A DNA stretch of 64,000 bases, from assembly GCF_900103615.1 (NCBI RefSeq), contig NZ_FNGW01000007.1:95160-159159 (forward strand), in the 5' to 3' direction. Of this stretch, positions 30,929 through 43,546 are shown piece by piece (positions within the stretch are counted from its first letter, which is position 1; each line of letters opens with the position of its first letter). Source of the stretch: Romboutsia lituseburensis DSM 797 (lineage in GTDB: Bacteria; Bacillota; Clostridia; Peptostreptococcales; Peptostreptococcaceae). A program made the translations under genes and the position numbers. The notes beneath the pieces were generated by a model that saw only the letters and a program-made list of their open reading frames with translations, searched no databases and had not been told where the DNA came from.

Positions 30929-31804
30929 ATGAAAGATTACGTAATAAGAGCAACTGCTGGCGATGGACAAGTTAGAGCCTTCGTCGCAACTACCACTAAT
31001 ATGGTAGAAGAAGCTAGAAGATTACATGACACTACAAAGGTTGCAACAGCAGCGCTTGGTAGAACTATAACAGCTACATCTATGATGGGATTAATGATGA
31101 AAAATGAAGGTGACAAGATCACTGTTATAATAAAAGGTGGAGGGCCAATAGGTTCTATACTTGCTACTTCAAATTCAAAAGGAATAGTTAAAGGATATGT
31201 TGAAAATCCATATGTAGAAGTTCCTGATTATGAAAATGGTAAATTAAATGTTGCAGCAGCAGTAGGTACAAATGGTGTTGTAAAAGTAACTAAAGATTTA
31301 GGTCTTAGAGAACCTTACAATGGAGCGTATCCTATAGTAAGTGGAGAAATAGCAGAAGACTTAACTCACTATTTTGCACTATCAGAGCAAACACCATCAA
31401 TAGTTGCATTAGGTGTACTTACAACAGGGTTACATGTAGAACATGCTGGTGGCCTTATAGTACAATTAATGCCAGATGCAACAGAAGAAACTATATCTCA
31501 ATTAGAACAAAATATATCTAAATTATCATCTATAACTACTATGATGAGTGAAGGTAAAACACCAGAAGATATATTAAGTATAGTTTTAGATGGATTAAAT
31601 CCTAGAATATTAGATGAGATAGAAGTAGGATTTGAATGTGAATGTTCAAAAGAAAGAGTAAAGAAAGTTTTAATAGCTATAGGGAAGTATGAACTACAAG
31701 CTATAATAGATGAGCAACAAGAAGCTGAGATCGGATGTCAGTTCTGCAGCTCTAAATATAAGTATACAGAAGAAGAACTTAGAGAAATCTTAAACGAGAT
31801 GTAA
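30929..31804 (+). CDS. hslO: Redox-regulated chaperone Hsp33
   Basis: A holdase chaperone activated when its zinc is lost under oxidative stress. The 291-aa length is normal. The N-terminal core starts DYVIRATAGDGQVRAF with the conserved GGGPIGSILA near residue 70. The C-terminal redox switch shows the two cysteine pairs CEC (near residue 235) and CQFC (near 268). GGCGGAGG precedes the ATG. It is the last gene of its unit, followed by a terminator. Confidence 0.97.
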   Translation: MKDYVIRATAGDGQVRAFVATTTNMVEEARRLHDTTKVATAALGRTITATSMMGLMMKNEGDKITVIIKGGGPIGSILATSNSKGIVKGYVENPYVEVPDYENGKLNVAAAVGTNGVVKVTKDLGLREPYNGAYPIVSGEIAEDLTHYFALSEQTPSIVALGVLTTGLHVEHAGGLIVQLMPDATEETISQLEQNISKLSSITTMMSEGKTPEDILSIVLDGLNPRILDEIEVGFECECSKERVKKVLIAIGKYELQAIIDEQQEAEIGCQFCSSKYKYTEEELREILNEM

Positions 31805-31808
31805 GCTA

Positions 31809-31865
31809 TAAAACCCTTTTGTGCAAAATATATGATAGAATATATTTGTACAAAAGGGTTTTCTT
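31809..31865 (+). terminator. Terminator after hslO
   Basis: AAAACCCTTTTGT...ATATA pairs with TATATTTGTACAAAAGGGTTTT, followed by TCTT. A long imperfect stem. Confidence 0.8.
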
Positions 31866-31970
31866 AAGTTAAAGTAACTATATTTAGCAAGTTGTTATTT
31901 CGGTTATTTTAATTTTATTGAATATATGGGGAAATTAAAAAACTTATATTTAAACAATGAGGTGAGTATT

Positions 31971-33317
31971 ATGAATTTTAATAACAGTTTAGAGCTGACA
32001 CAATCTCAAAAACTAGTAATGACAACTGCATTAAAACAATCGTTATCAATACTTAATATGAATAAATTAGAAATAGAAGAAGAAATAAAAAGACAAGCAG
32101 GAGAAAATCCATTAATAGAAGTAGAAAAAACAAGTGATATAGACTGGGAAGAATATATAAAACACATTGAAAAATCTAGTAGATTTGATAAAAATGAAAT
32201 AAATTATAACTCAGATAATGATATAAATTTAGAAAATATGATTAAGTATTCATCAAATATATATGAAAATTTACACTTTCAAATAAGTTTATATAAATTA
32301 GATAAGAAGGAAATGGAAATTTGCAAGTATATAATAGATAGTTTAGATGAAGATGGTTATTTTAGATGCGAAGAAAAAGAGATTATAAAAAAGTTGAATA
32401 TAAATGAAACTTTATTTGAAACATGCTTATTAAATATACAACAACTTGAACCTAGTGGAGTAGGTGCAAGAAATCTATCAGAATGTTTAAAAATTCAAAT
32501 GAACAATTTAGGTATTCACAATGAAATATTAGAAGAAATTGTTGCAAATGATTTAGAACTTATAGCTAATAATAAATATAAAGAAATAAGTAAGAAGTAT
32601 AAAATTCAATTGCAAGAATGTGTTAACTTAATTAGCATAATAAAAACATTAGATCCAAAACCTGGATTAAGTTGTAATGCTGAAAAAAGCGTTTACGTAC
32701 AGCCTGACGTAATTGTGGAGAGGATAGATGATGAATTTATAGTATACAATAACAAAAGTGACAGCTGTAAAATAAAAATAAATAATTTTTATAAGGAAAT
32801 ATTAAAAAATGCACAATCAGATGATAGTGCAAAGGAATTTATAAAAGAAAAGTTAAATTCAGCAACGGAATTAATAAAAAATATGGATAGCAGAGCTAAT
32901 ACTATACTAAAAATAGCTCAAGAGATTGTTAAATCTCAAGAGGATTTCTTTAAATATGGAACAAGATACTTAAAACCAATGAGAATGAAAGATATAGCTC
33001 AAAAACTAGACTTCCATGAATCGACAATTAGTAGAGGAGTAAATGGAAAATATATGCTAACTCCTTTTGGTATGTTTGAATTTAAATATTTCTTCAGTAG
33101 CTCATTAGAAAGTGAAGATGAATATGGTATATCTAGCACTAGCATAAAAAAATTAATACAGGATAAAATAAAGGACGAAAATAAAAATAAACCATTAAGT
33201 GATGAAAAAATAGCTAAAATGTTGAAAGAAGAAGGAATTAATGTCGCAAGGAGAACGGTTGCAAAATATAGAGAAGAATTAGGAATTTTATCGTCGAGTA
33301 AGAGAAAAGAGTACTAG
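31971..33317 (+). CDS. rpoN: RNA polymerase sigma-54 factor
   Basis: Directs RNA polymerase to -24/-12 promoters and needs AAA+ activators. The 448-aa protein has region I (LELTQSQKLVMTTALKQSL), the core-binding region in the middle, a helix-turn-helix (MKDIAQKLDFHESTISRGVNG) and the RpoN box ARRTVAKYREELGI near the C terminus. The start is the ATG at 31971 with GAGGTG upstream; the earlier ATG at 31926 has no site. The cdsR/cdsB locus about 10 kb upstream is a likely target. Confidence 0.96.
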   Translation: MNFNNSLELTQSQKLVMTTALKQSLSILNMNKLEIEEEIKRQAGENPLIEVEKTSDIDWEEYIKHIEKSSRFDKNEINYNSDNDINLENMIKYSSNIYENLHFQISLYKLDKKEMEICKYIIDSLDEDGYFRCEEKEIIKKLNINETLFETCLLNIQQLEPSGVGARNLSECLKIQMNNLGIHNEILEEIVANDLELIANNKYKEISKKYKIQLQECVNLISIIKTLDPKPGLSCNAEKSVYVQPDVIVERIDDEFIVYNNKSDSCKIKINNFYKEILKNAQSDDSAKEFIKEKLNSATELIKNMDSRANTILKIAQEIVKSQEDFFKYGTRYLKPMRMKDIAQKLDFHESTISRGVNGKYMLTPFGMFEFKYFFSSSLESEDEYGISSTSIKKLIQDKIKDENKNKPLSDEKIAKMLKEEGINVARRTVAKYREELGILSSSKRKEY

Positions 33318-33351
33318 AAAATAAAAAAACATAAAAATATTATAAAAAGTA

Positions 33352-33380
33352 TTGAAATATCTTTCCATTTCATTTAAAAT
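33352..33380 (+). promoter_or_regulatory. Promoter of the cggR-gap glycolytic cluster
   Basis: TTGAAA at 33352-33357 and TAAAAT at 33375-33380, spacer 17 bases, about 80 bases before cggR. Confidence 0.7.
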
Positions 33381-33393
33381 AAAATTATCTTGT

Positions 33394-33429
33394 GGGACTA
33401 AAATAAACTCAAGGGACGAAAAAAGTCCC
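33394..33429 (+). promoter_or_regulatory. Candidate CggR operator
   Basis: Two direct GGGAC repeats start at 33394 and 33413, and an inverted GTCCC ends at 33429. The Bacillus subtilis CggR operator is a direct repeat of CGGGAC with nearly the same spacing. The site begins just downstream of the expected transcription start, as there. Confidence 0.7.
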
Positions 33430-33459
33430 TTATGTAAATGACTAATAAGGAGTTACAAT

Positions 33460-34482
33460 ATGAAAAACTTATTAAAGGTACAACAAAAGTTAATTCCACA
33501 AGTTATAGAGGTTATGGAAAGAAGATACTCTATTCTAAGACAAATATCTTTAAGCGAACCGATAGGTAGAAGAACATTATCAAATGTTCTAGGAATTAGC
33601 GAAAGAGTAGTAAGGTCAGAAACTGAATTCCTAAAAGAACAAAGTCTTATAGACGTAGCAGTATCGGGAATGACCATGACTCAAGAAGGATTAGAGCTTT
33701 TAGACGAACTTAAAGATATGATGAATGACATCATGGGATTATCGACACTACAAGAAAAGGTAAAAGAAAAGCTAGGAATCAAAAAAGTTTTACTAGTACC
33801 AGGTAGCTATGATAATAATCCGAGCTTAATAAAAGATGTAGCTCGACTTGGAGCAGAGTACTTCTTAAGCATCCTAAAGGATGGAGATATAGTTTCTATA
33901 ACTGGTGGAAGTACAATGTTAGAATTTTCAAACGCTATAAAGACTGAAAAGAAATATGAAAACGCTACAATAGTTCCTGCTAGAGGAAGTATGGGTAAAG
34001 ATGTTGAAATTCAGTCAAACAATGTAGTAGCAACAACTAGCAAAAAGCTTAGCTCAAATTATAAGTTGTTACATATACCTGATGAGTTAGGTACAGCAGC
34101 AATGAAAACACTTACTCAAGAACCTCAAATAAAAAGTACATTAGATATGATTGAAAAAACTAATGTGTTAGTTTTTGGGATAGGTATAGCAGCTGAGATG
34201 GCTACTAGAAGAAGACTTCCTGAAGAAAAAGTTGAAGAGATAGTTAAAAAAGGTGCAATAGGTGAAGCCTTTGGACATTACTTCAATGAAAATGGTGAAA
34301 TAGTTTGTAAGTTAAATACAGTAGGTATTCACTTAGATACATTTAAAAATGTAAAAGAAAACATTGCCATATTCGCAGGAACAAAAAAAGCAGACGCTTT
34401 AATAGCGATGACAAAGATTAATAAAAACATAGTGCTTATAACTGATGAGGAAAGCGCTAATAGAATATTAGAATTAGTATAA
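33460..34482 (+). CDS. cggR: Central glycolytic gene regulator (SorC/DeoR family)
   Basis: A repressor of the gap operon whose ligand in B. subtilis is fructose-1,6-bisphosphate. The 340-aa protein has an N-terminal winged helix (RRTLSNVLGISERVVRSETEFL) and a SorC-type sugar-phosphate-binding domain with SITGGSTMLEFSNAI, VPARGSMG and VFGIGIAAEMATRRRL. It is followed by gap at 62 bases, the conserved cggR-gap order of Firmicutes. A GGGAC-repeat operator lies upstream, indicating autoregulation. Confidence 0.95.
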   Translation: MKNLLKVQQKLIPQVIEVMERRYSILRQISLSEPIGRRTLSNVLGISERVVRSETEFLKEQSLIDVAVSGMTMTQEGLELLDELKDMMNDIMGLSTLQEKVKEKLGIKKVLLVPGSYDNNPSLIKDVARLGAEYFLSILKDGDIVSITGGSTMLEFSNAIKTEKKYENATIVPARGSMGKDVEIQSNNVVATTSKKLSSNYKLLHIPDELGTAAMKTLTQEPQIKSTLDMIEKTNVLVFGIGIAAEMATRRRLPEEKVEEIVKKGAIGEAFGHYFNENGEIVCKLNTVGIHLDTFKNVKENIAIFAGTKKADALIAMTKINKNIVLITDEESANRILELV

Positions 34483-34532
34483 CAAAGTTTATAACTAGCA
34501 GTGCTAGTCAGAATATATTTAATTACATTTAG

Positions 34533-35552
<1,020 letters not shown>

Positions 35553-35560
35553 TTTCATAT

Positions 35561-35605
35561 AAAGTCCAAGCTTGTAGTTAAAACTACAGGCTTAGGACTT
35601 TTTTA
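35561..35605 (+). terminator. Terminator after gap
   Basis: AAGTCCAAGCTTGTAGTT pairs with AACTACAGGCTTAGGACTT, followed by six T residues. Confidence 0.88.
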
Positions 35606-35732
35606 AAACAACTAAAGGGTAAACATAAATTATAAACTAAAAAAGAAACGTGATATGCTAAATTCGGTGTTATGAAGAGTTGATAGAATTAACAATGGGT
35701 TAGCTTTATTTTTAAAAGGAGAGATAATAAAT

Positions 35733-36932
35733 ATGTCAATGCTTAACAAAAAAACAATAGAAGATATAAACGTATGCGGAAAAAAAGTTTTAGTAAGATG
35801 TGATTTCAATGTTCCACTAAAAGATGGTGTTATAACAGATGAAAACAGATTAAACGGAGCTTTACCAACTATAAAATACTTAATAGAAAAAGGCGCAAAA
35901 GTTATATTATGTTCTCACTTAGGAAAGCCAAAAGGAGAAGCTAAGCCAGAGCTATCTTTAGCACCAGTTGCTACTAGATTATCACAAATGTTAGACAAAG
36001 AAGTAGTATTTGCTGCTGATGATAACGTTGTAGGGGAAAATGCAAGAGCAGCAGTAGAAAAAATGGAAAATGGTGATGTAGTATTACTACAAAACACTAG
36101 ATACAGAAAAGAAGAAACTAAAAATGAGGAAAACTTCTCTAAAGAATTAGCTTCATTAGCTGAAATATTTGTAAATGATGCTTTCGGTACTGCACATAGA
36201 GCACATTGTTCTACAGTAGGTGCTGGTGAATTCTTAGAAGAAAGAGTTTGTGGATACTTAATACAAAAAGAATTAAAGTTCTTAGGAGAAGCAGTAGCAA
36301 CTCCAGTGAGACCTTTTACTGCAATATTAGGGGGAGCAAAAGTATCGGATAAGATAGCTGTTATAGAGCAGTTATTAGAAAAAGTAGACAACCTAATAAT
36401 AGGTGGAGGAATGGCTTATACATTCCTAAAAGCACAAGGATATGAAATAGGAACTTCATTAGTTGAAGAAGATAAAGTAGAATACGCTAAAGAAATGATG
36501 GATAAGGCAAAAGCTAAAGGTGTTAAATTATTATTACCAATAGACAACGCTGTTGCTGATAAATTTGCTGATGTAGCTCCAGTTATAACTGAAGATGCTA
36601 ACATACCAGCGGGACATATGGGACTAGATATAGGACCTAAAACTACTGAATTATACGTAAATACAGTAAACGAATCAAAAACAATAGTATGGAATGGACC
36701 AATGGGAGTATTCGAATTCGAAAACTTCAACCAAGGTACATTAGCTGTTGCTAAAGCTATGGCAGCATTAACTGATGCTACTACTGTAATAGGTGGTGGA
36801 GACTCAGCTGCAGCTGTTAACCAATTAGGATTCGGAGACAAGATGACTCACGTATCAACTGGTGGTGGAGCATCATTAGAATTCTTAGAAGGTAAAGAAT
36901 TACCAGGGATAGTAGCTTTAGACAATAAATAA
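35733..36932 (+). CDS. pgk: Phosphoglycerate kinase
   Basis: Transfers phosphate from 1,3-bisphosphoglycerate to ADP. The 399-aa protein has [12 protein letters not shown] near residue 20, the ATP-site region GGAKVSDKI near 203, and the C-terminal [11 protein letters not shown] and [13 protein letters not shown] motifs. An AGGAGAG site precedes the ATG. The gap of about 180 bases upstream follows a terminator, so pgk probably has its own promoter. Confidence 0.98.
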   Translation: MSMLNKKTIEDINVCGKKVLVRCDFNVPLKDGVITDENRLNGALPTIKYLIEKGAKVILCSHLGKPKGEAKPELSLAPVATRLSQMLDKEVVFAADDNVVGENARAAVEKMENGDVVLLQNTRYRKEETKNEENFSKELASLAEIFVNDAFGTAHRAHCSTVGAGEFLEERVCGYLIQKELKFLGEAVATPVRPFTAILGGAKVSDKIAVIEQLLEKVDNLIIGGGMAYTFLKAQGYEIGTSLVEEDKVEYAKEMMDKAKAKGVKLLLPIDNAVADKFADVAPVITEDANIPAGHMGLDIGPKTTELYVNTVNESKTIVWNGPMGVFEFENFNQGTLAVAKAMAALTDATTVIGGGDSAAAVNQLGFGDKMTHVSTGGGASLEFLEGKELPGIVALDNK

Positions 36933-37049
36933 ATTTGAATATTATCGTTAGACATTAATTAAACATGTCAAACATTTATATATATAAAATTGTCCACAGT
37001 TTTAGTTTTATGAAAATAAAACATCCTTATAAATTTTAAATTAAATCGT

Positions 37050-37078
37050 GAGAGATCTGAAAAACTCAGATTTCTCAA
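37050..37078 (+). promoter_or_regulatory. Hairpin in the pgk-tpiA spacer
   Basis: GAGAGATCTGA pairs with TCAGATTTCTC around AAAAC, with one mismatch, about 30 bases before the tpiA start. There is no T run, so it is more likely an RNA processing or stabilising hairpin than a terminator. Confidence 0.5.
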
Positions 37079-37110
37079 AGATTTAATACCAAGTGGGAGG
37101 AATAATTAAA

Positions 37111-37854
37111 ATGAGAAAACCTATAATAGCAGGAAACTGGAAAATGCACAAAACTATAGCAGAAGCTTTAGAATTTGTGAATGAAGTTAAAGATAAAGTA
37201 AATAATGATAATGTAGAAGCTGTAATATGTGCACCTTTCACATTATTAAAAGATTTAAAAGAAGCAACTAAGGGGACTAACATAAAGATCGGTGCTCAAA
37301 ACATGCACTACGAAGAAAACGGAGCATTCACTGGTGAAGTATCTCCATTAATGCTTAAAGAAATAGATATGGACTATGTAGTAATAGGACACTCTGAAAG
37401 AAGACAATACTTCAATGAAACAAATGAAACTTGCAACAAAAAAGTTTTAAAAGCATTAGAAGTTGGAATAGATCCAATATTATGTTGTGGAGAAACTTTA
37501 GAGCAAAGAGAAGCAGGAGAAACTAAAGCAGTATGTAAAGTTCAAGTAGAAAAAGCTTTAGAAAACGTAGCTAAAGAAGATTTAGCTAAAGTTGTAATAG
37601 CTTATGAGCCAATATGGGCTATAGGAACTGGAAAAACTGCAACAAGTGAAGATGCTAACGATGTAATAAAATACATAAGAGAAGTTGTAGCTGGACTTTA
37701 CGGTGAATTAGCTAACGAAGTTAGAATTCAATACGGTGGAAGTGTTAAGCCTGCAAACGTAGCAGAAATAATGGGACAAAGCGACATAGATGGAGCTTTA
37801 GTTGGTGGAGCTAGTTTAGCTGCTAGTGATTATACACAACTTGTTAATTACTAA
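37111..37854 (+). CDS. tpiA: Triosephosphate isomerase
   Basis: Interconverts dihydroxyacetone phosphate and glyceraldehyde-3-phosphate. The 247-aa protein has the N-terminal [14 protein letters not shown] with the active-site lysine, the catalytic histidine in [11 protein letters not shown] near residue 95 and the catalytic glutamate in [14 protein letters not shown] near residue 166. The start is ATG 37111 with GGGAGGA upstream; a GTG at 37093 overlaps that region. gpmI follows after 11 bases. Confidence 0.98.
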   Translation: MRKPIIAGNWKMHKTIAEALEFVNEVKDKVNNDNVEAVICAPFTLLKDLKEATKGTNIKIGAQNMHYEENGAFTGEVSPLMLKEIDMDYVVIGHSERRQYFNETNETCNKKVLKALEVGIDPILCCGETLEQREAGETKAVCKVQVEKALENVAKEDLAKVVIAYEPIWAIGTGKTATSEDANDVIKYIREVVAGLYGELANEVRIQYGGSVKPANVAEIMGQSDIDGALVGGASLAASDYTQLVNY

Positions 37855-37865
37855 GGAGATCAAAT

Positions 37866-39395
37866 ATGAAAAAACCAATCGCATTAATAATCATGGATGG
37901 TTTTGGAGAAAGTAAAATAGTTGAAGGAAATGCTGTTTTAAATGCCAAAACTCCTAATTTAGATAAAATAGTTGAAAACAACCCTCATACTTTAATAAAC
38001 GCTAGTGGTTTAGATGTAGGTCTTCCAGATGGACAAATGGGTAACTCAGAAGTAGGACACACAAACATCGGGGCAGGAAGAATAGTATATCAAGATTTAA
38101 CTAGAGTTAGTAAATCAATAAATGATGGTGATTTCTTCAAGAATGAAGTATTATTACAAGCTATGAATAACGCTAAAGATCATTCTCTTCATTTAATGGG
38201 ATTATTATCTGATGGAGGAGTTCACTCTCATATAGACCACTTAAAAGGTATCTTAAAAATGGCTAAAGAAAATGGAGTTAAAAATGTATTCGTTCATGCT
38301 TTCACAGATGGAAGAGACGTTGCTCCAAGAAGTGCTTTAGAATTTATAGCAGATGTAGAAGACTACATGAAAGAACTTGGAGTAGGTAAATTTGCTTCAG
38401 TTTCAGGTAGATACTATGCTATGGATAGAGATAAGAGATGGGAAAGAGTTGAACTTGCATATAATGCAATGGTTAAAGGTGAAGGAAATACAGCAACTTC
38501 AGCAAAAGAAGCTATAGAAAAATCTTATGCAGATGATAAGAATGACGAATTTGTTGTTCCAACAGTTATAGTTGAAAATGATCAACCAGTAGGAACAATA
38601 AAAGAAGGAGATTCTATCATATTTGGTAACTTTAGACCAGATAGAGCTAGAGAAATAACTAGAGCAATAGTTGACACTGATTTTGCTGGATTTGAAAGAC
38701 CTAATATAAAAACATTCTTCGTATGTTTAACTACATATGATATAACAATAAAGAATGTTAATGTAGCGTTCAAACCTCAAAGTCTTGAAAACACACTAGG
38801 AGAATACCTAGCAAAAAATAATAAGACTCAACTTAGAACAGCAGAAACTGAGAAATATGCTCACGTTACATTCTTCTTCAACGGTGGAGTAGAAGAACCG
38901 AATGAAGGTGAAGATAGATTATTAGTTCCATCTCCAAAGGTTGCAACTTATGATTTACAACCAGAGATGAGTGCTGATGAATTAACTGAAAAAGTACTTG
39001 CTAAAATAGATGAAGATAAATATGATTTCATAGTTTTAAACTATGCTAACCCTGATATGGTAGGACATACAGGAGTTGTAGAAGCAGCAATAAAAGCTGT
39101 TGAAACTGTTGATACATGTGTAGGAAAAATAGTTGATAAAATAGTTTCTAAGGGCGGATGTGCATTAATAACAGCTGACCATGGAAATGCAGAACTTATG
39201 CAAGATCCAGAAACTAAAACAACTATAACAGCACACTCAATAAACCCAGTACCATTTATAGTGGTAGGTGAAGAAGCTAAATCTATGAAGCTAAAAGAAG
39301 GCGGAAGATTAAGTGATATAGCACCAACAGTATTAGATATGATGGATTTAGAGAAACCAGAAGAAATGACTGGAGAATCTTTAATAATAAAATAA
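37866..39395 (+). CDS. gpmI: Cofactor-independent phosphoglycerate mutase
   Basis: Converts 3- to 2-phosphoglycerate with a two-manganese alkaline-phosphatase-type site. The 509-aa protein has IMDGFG, the phosphoserine motif GQMGNSEVGHTNIGAGR near residue 62, HAFTDGRDV, GRYYAMDRDKRWERV and the late metal motif ITADHGNAELM near residue 440. An AAGGAGAT site lies before the ATG. It is tightly linked to tpiA. Confidence 0.98.
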   Translation: MKKPIALIIMDGFGESKIVEGNAVLNAKTPNLDKIVENNPHTLINASGLDVGLPDGQMGNSEVGHTNIGAGRIVYQDLTRVSKSINDGDFFKNEVLLQAMNNAKDHSLHLMGLLSDGGVHSHIDHLKGILKMAKENGVKNVFVHAFTDGRDVAPRSALEFIADVEDYMKELGVGKFASVSGRYYAMDRDKRWERVELAYNAMVKGEGNTATSAKEAIEKSYADDKNDEFVVPTVIVENDQPVGTIKEGDSIIFGNFRPDRAREITRAIVDTDFAGFERPNIKTFFVCLTTYDITIKNVNVAFKPQSLENTLGEYLAKNNKTQLRTAETEKYAHVTFFFNGGVEEPNEGEDRLLVPSPKVATYDLQPEMSADELTEKVLAKIDEDKYDFIVLNYANPDMVGHTGVVEAAIKAVETVDTCVGKIVDKIVSKGGCALITADHGNAELMQDPETKTTITAHSINPVPFIVVGEEAKSMKLKEGGRLSDIAPTVLDMMDLEKPEEMTGESLIIK

Positions 39396-39589
39396 ATTAA
39401 TTATAAAATTCAATTTAACGCATAACACATGGAATTATAAAAAATTCCTTAAAATTATAAAATACTAAAAAATTTAAAAAGTTATATAAAATTATAATTT
39501 ACCCATCAAAGCTTTTTATATAATAAGACGAAATTTTAAACAGTATTAAAATTATTAAAAAAATTTAGGTTGATAAAATCACCTACTAA

Positions 39590-40903
<1,314 letters not shown>

Positions 40904-40932
40904 TTTAAGTTTTAACTTAAGTTAATATAAAT

Positions 40933-40966
40933 GAAAGGGTCTTGGAGAAATCTAAGACCCTTTATG
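40933..40966 (+). terminator. Terminator-like hairpin after eno
   Basis: AAAGGGTCTT pairs with AAGACCCTTT around a 10-base loop. The T tail is short. Confidence 0.7.
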
Positions 40967-40998
40967 TTTATAAAAAATAATATTAAGAGGATAAATTT

Positions 40999-42093
40999 AT
41001 GGCAGTTAATAAAATTAGTTTGAATTTAGCTCAAGAGATAGTAAATGCAGTAAAAGAAGTAGTAGATAAAGATATAAACTTTATAGACATAAATGGAATA
41101 ATAATAGGAAGTACAGACAAAAAAAGATTAAATACTTTTCATCAAGCAGGATACAAAGCTATAAAGAATTTAAAAAATATAACTGTTGAAGACAATGACG
41201 AGTATAAGGGAAGCAAAAAAGGAATAAATTATCCGATAAGAATAAATGAAAGTGCAGTAGGTGCAATAGGAATAACAGGAGAACCAAGTGAGATAAGTAA
41301 GTTTGGTTTTTTAGTTACTAAGATCACTGAAATTTTTATAAAAGAACAACAATTAAATTACAAACATGAGGCTGATAAGCAAAGAATAAACTACGTTGTA
41401 AAGTCTCTTATATATGATAATGTAGAAGATAAAGAAGAAATAGAAAACATATTACAAGAATTTAAAATACCTATAAATCAAAAATTTGCAATTGTAATAA
41501 TGAAAATTAATAAAACTCATAGTACGTCAGATTTAGAAATTATAGAAAGTGATATAAAAAGAGTTTTTGATACTATAGGAAATATATTTAAAATTTATAT
41601 TTATCCAAACGAATTTATAGCATTAGTTAATGAAGAAAGATATGAAAAGCTTAAATTTGTATATATGGATATATTAAAAAAATATAAGGGTCAGCTAAGT
41701 GGCGGAGTAGGTAGGCTAAAGAATTTATATGAAAGCCATAAGTCCTATCAAGAAGCAAGAATAGCTCTAAAGCATTCTAGCAAAAACAATAAGATTTTAA
41801 CATATATAGATTCACTACAATTAGAATTAATATTAGAAAGTGTAGATAATGAAATAAAAAATCAATATGTAGAAAAAACACTTCAAAATTTAGATGATAA
41901 TGAAATAGATTTATTAGAAATTTATTATAAAAATAACATGTCTTTAAAACAAACATCAGAAGACTTATATATTCATAAAAACACATTGCAATATAAGCTA
42001 GAAAAGATACAACAAAAATGCGGATTAAATCCAAGATGTTTTAATGAATCGGTAATACTTTATATTGCAGTATGTATAAAACTATCTTTATAA
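40999..42093 (+). CDS. CdaR-type sugar diacid regulator
   Basis: A 364-aa transcription factor. The N-terminal sugar-diacid recognition domain (about residues 1-135) shows LAQEIVNAVKEVVDKDINFID and NYPIRINESAVGAIGITGEPSE. A GGDEF-like middle region follows, then a PucR-type helix-turn-helix at the C terminus (LKQTSEDLYIHKNTLQYKLEKIQ). The ligand is probably glycerate or a related acid. It precedes glycerate kinase and a GntP permease, the usual target genes. Confidence 0.92.
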   Translation: MAVNKISLNLAQEIVNAVKEVVDKDINFIDINGIIIGSTDKKRLNTFHQAGYKAIKNLKNITVEDNDEYKGSKKGINYPIRINESAVGAIGITGEPSEISKFGFLVTKITEIFIKEQQLNYKHEADKQRINYVVKSLIYDNVEDKEEIENILQEFKIPINQKFAIVIMKINKTHSTSDLEIIESDIKRVFDTIGNIFKIYIYPNEFIALVNEERYEKLKFVYMDILKKYKGQLSGGVGRLKNLYESHKSYQEARIALKHSSKNNKILTYIDSLQLELILESVDNEIKNQYVEKTLQNLDDNEIDLLEIYYKNNMSLKQTSEDLYIHKNTLQYKLEKIQQKCGLNPRCFNESVILYIAVCIKLSL

Positions 42094-42108
42094 TTTAAAC
42101 AGCTAATT

Positions 42109-42167
42109 AATAAACTTATTTTTAAATTGTTTTGTAAAAAATAATTAAGAATAAGTTTATTTTTTTG
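42109..42167 (+). terminator. AT-rich terminator after the CdaR-type gene
   Basis: TAATAAACTTATTTTT pairs with AAGAATAAGTTTA, followed by seven T residues. A further AAAATAAACT copy just downstream can form an alternative stem. Confidence 0.6.
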
Positions 42168-42322
42168 CATAAAATAAACTATAGTTTAATTTAAAAAAGT
42201 ATAGTATTAATCAATGTTATACATAATAAAAAATAAATTTTGAAAACGTATTAATTTGGTATAGATAACATATATGTCGAAAAATGTATTTGGTACAATG
42301 TTAACAAAGGGAGGCGAAAGAT

Positions 42323-43462
42323 ATGAAAATAGTAATTTCGATAGATTCGTTAAAAGGAAGTTTATCTTCAATAGAAGCAGCAAATGCAATTAAAACAGGA
42401 ATATTAAATGTTTATAATAGAGCAGATATAAAAATAATGCCATTAGCAGATGGTGGAGAGGGTACAGTAGAAGCACTTGTAGAAGGTATGAATGGTCAGG
42501 AACAAGTGATATCAGTTACAGGTCCTATAAATGAAAAAGTAAATGCAACTTATGGAATATTAAAAGAAACAAATACAGCAATAATAGAAATGGCTCAAGC
42601 ATCAGGATTACCACTTGTTCCAACAGAACTTAGAAATCCTTTAAATACAACAACTTATGGAGTTGGAGAAATAATCAAAGAAGCTATAGAAAAAGGATGT
42701 AGAAACTTTATAGTAGGTATAGGTGGAAGTGCTACTAATGACGGTGGAGTAGGAATGCTTCAAGCATTAGGATTTGGGTTTTATGATGAAAATAATAACT
42801 TAGTTGGATTAGGTGGAAAAGTACTTAATCAAATAAAAAGTATAAAAATAGATAACAGATTAAAAGAGTTAGATGAATGTAACTTTAAAATAGCATGTGA
42901 TGTTAACAACCCATTATTTGGATTAAATGGAGCGGCACATATATATGGACCACAAAAAGGAGCGACTAAAGAAATAGTTGAAGAACTAGATAAAGGATTA
43001 ATAAACTTCTCTGATGTAGTTAAAAAAGATTTAGGAAAAGACATAGCTCAAGTACCTGGAGTTGGAGCAGCAGGAGGACTAGGATTTGCATTTTTAGGAT
43101 TCTTAAATTCTAAATTAGAATCAGGAATAAAAATAATACTAGATGAAATAAAGCTAGAAGATGAAATAAAAGATGCAGATATAGTTATAACAGGAGAAGG
43201 AAGACTAGATAACCAAACAGCTATGGGGAAAGCACCTATAGGAGTAGCTAAACTTGCTAAAAAGCATGGAGCTAAGGTAATAGCTATAGCAGGATGTACA
43301 ACTTCAGATGCAGTTAAATGTAATGAAGAAGGAATCGATGCATATTTCTCAATAGTAAACAGATCAATGTCTTTAGAAGAAGCTATGCAAAAAGAAAATG
43401 CAACTGAAAATATGATAGAAACAACAACTCAAATATTTAACTTAATAAAAGCTATGAAATAA
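42323..43462 (+). CDS. glxK: Glycerate kinase (GlxK/GarK family)
   Basis: Phosphorylates glycerate with ATP. The 379-aa protein has the family start ISIDSLKGSLSSIEAANAI, PLADGGEGTVEAL near residue 42, IVGIGGSATNDGGVGMLQALG near residue 140 and VITGEGRLDNQTAMGKAP near residue 290. The GarK/GlxK family normally yields 2-phosphoglycerate, the substrate of the enolase encoded two genes upstream. AGGGAGG lies before the ATG. Confidence 0.95.
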   Translation: MKIVISIDSLKGSLSSIEAANAIKTGILNVYNRADIKIMPLADGGEGTVEALVEGMNGQEQVISVTGPINEKVNATYGILKETNTAIIEMAQASGLPLVPTELRNPLNTTTYGVGEIIKEAIEKGCRNFIVGIGGSATNDGGVGMLQALGFGFYDENNNLVGLGGKVLNQIKSIKIDNRLKELDECNFKIACDVNNPLFGLNGAAHIYGPQKGATKEIVEELDKGLINFSDVVKKDLGKDIAQVPGVGAAGGLGFAFLGFLNSKLESGIKIILDEIKLEDEIKDADIVITGEGRLDNQTAMGKAPIGVAKLAKKHGAKVIAIAGCTTSDAVKCNEEGIDAYFSIVNRSMSLEEAMQKENATENMIETTTQIFNLIKAMK

Positions 43463-43546
43463 ATTTTGATAATAAACAAAAGAAAATATTAATGAAATAT
43501 ATGTACTTAAAAAAAAATAGACAATGGAGAATAGGCGGTGGAATAA

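Noticed and set aside
35915..36841. Two long minus-strand frames inside pgk
   Set aside because: Shadows of the phosphoglycerate kinase gene; serine- and threonine-rich translations without motifs.
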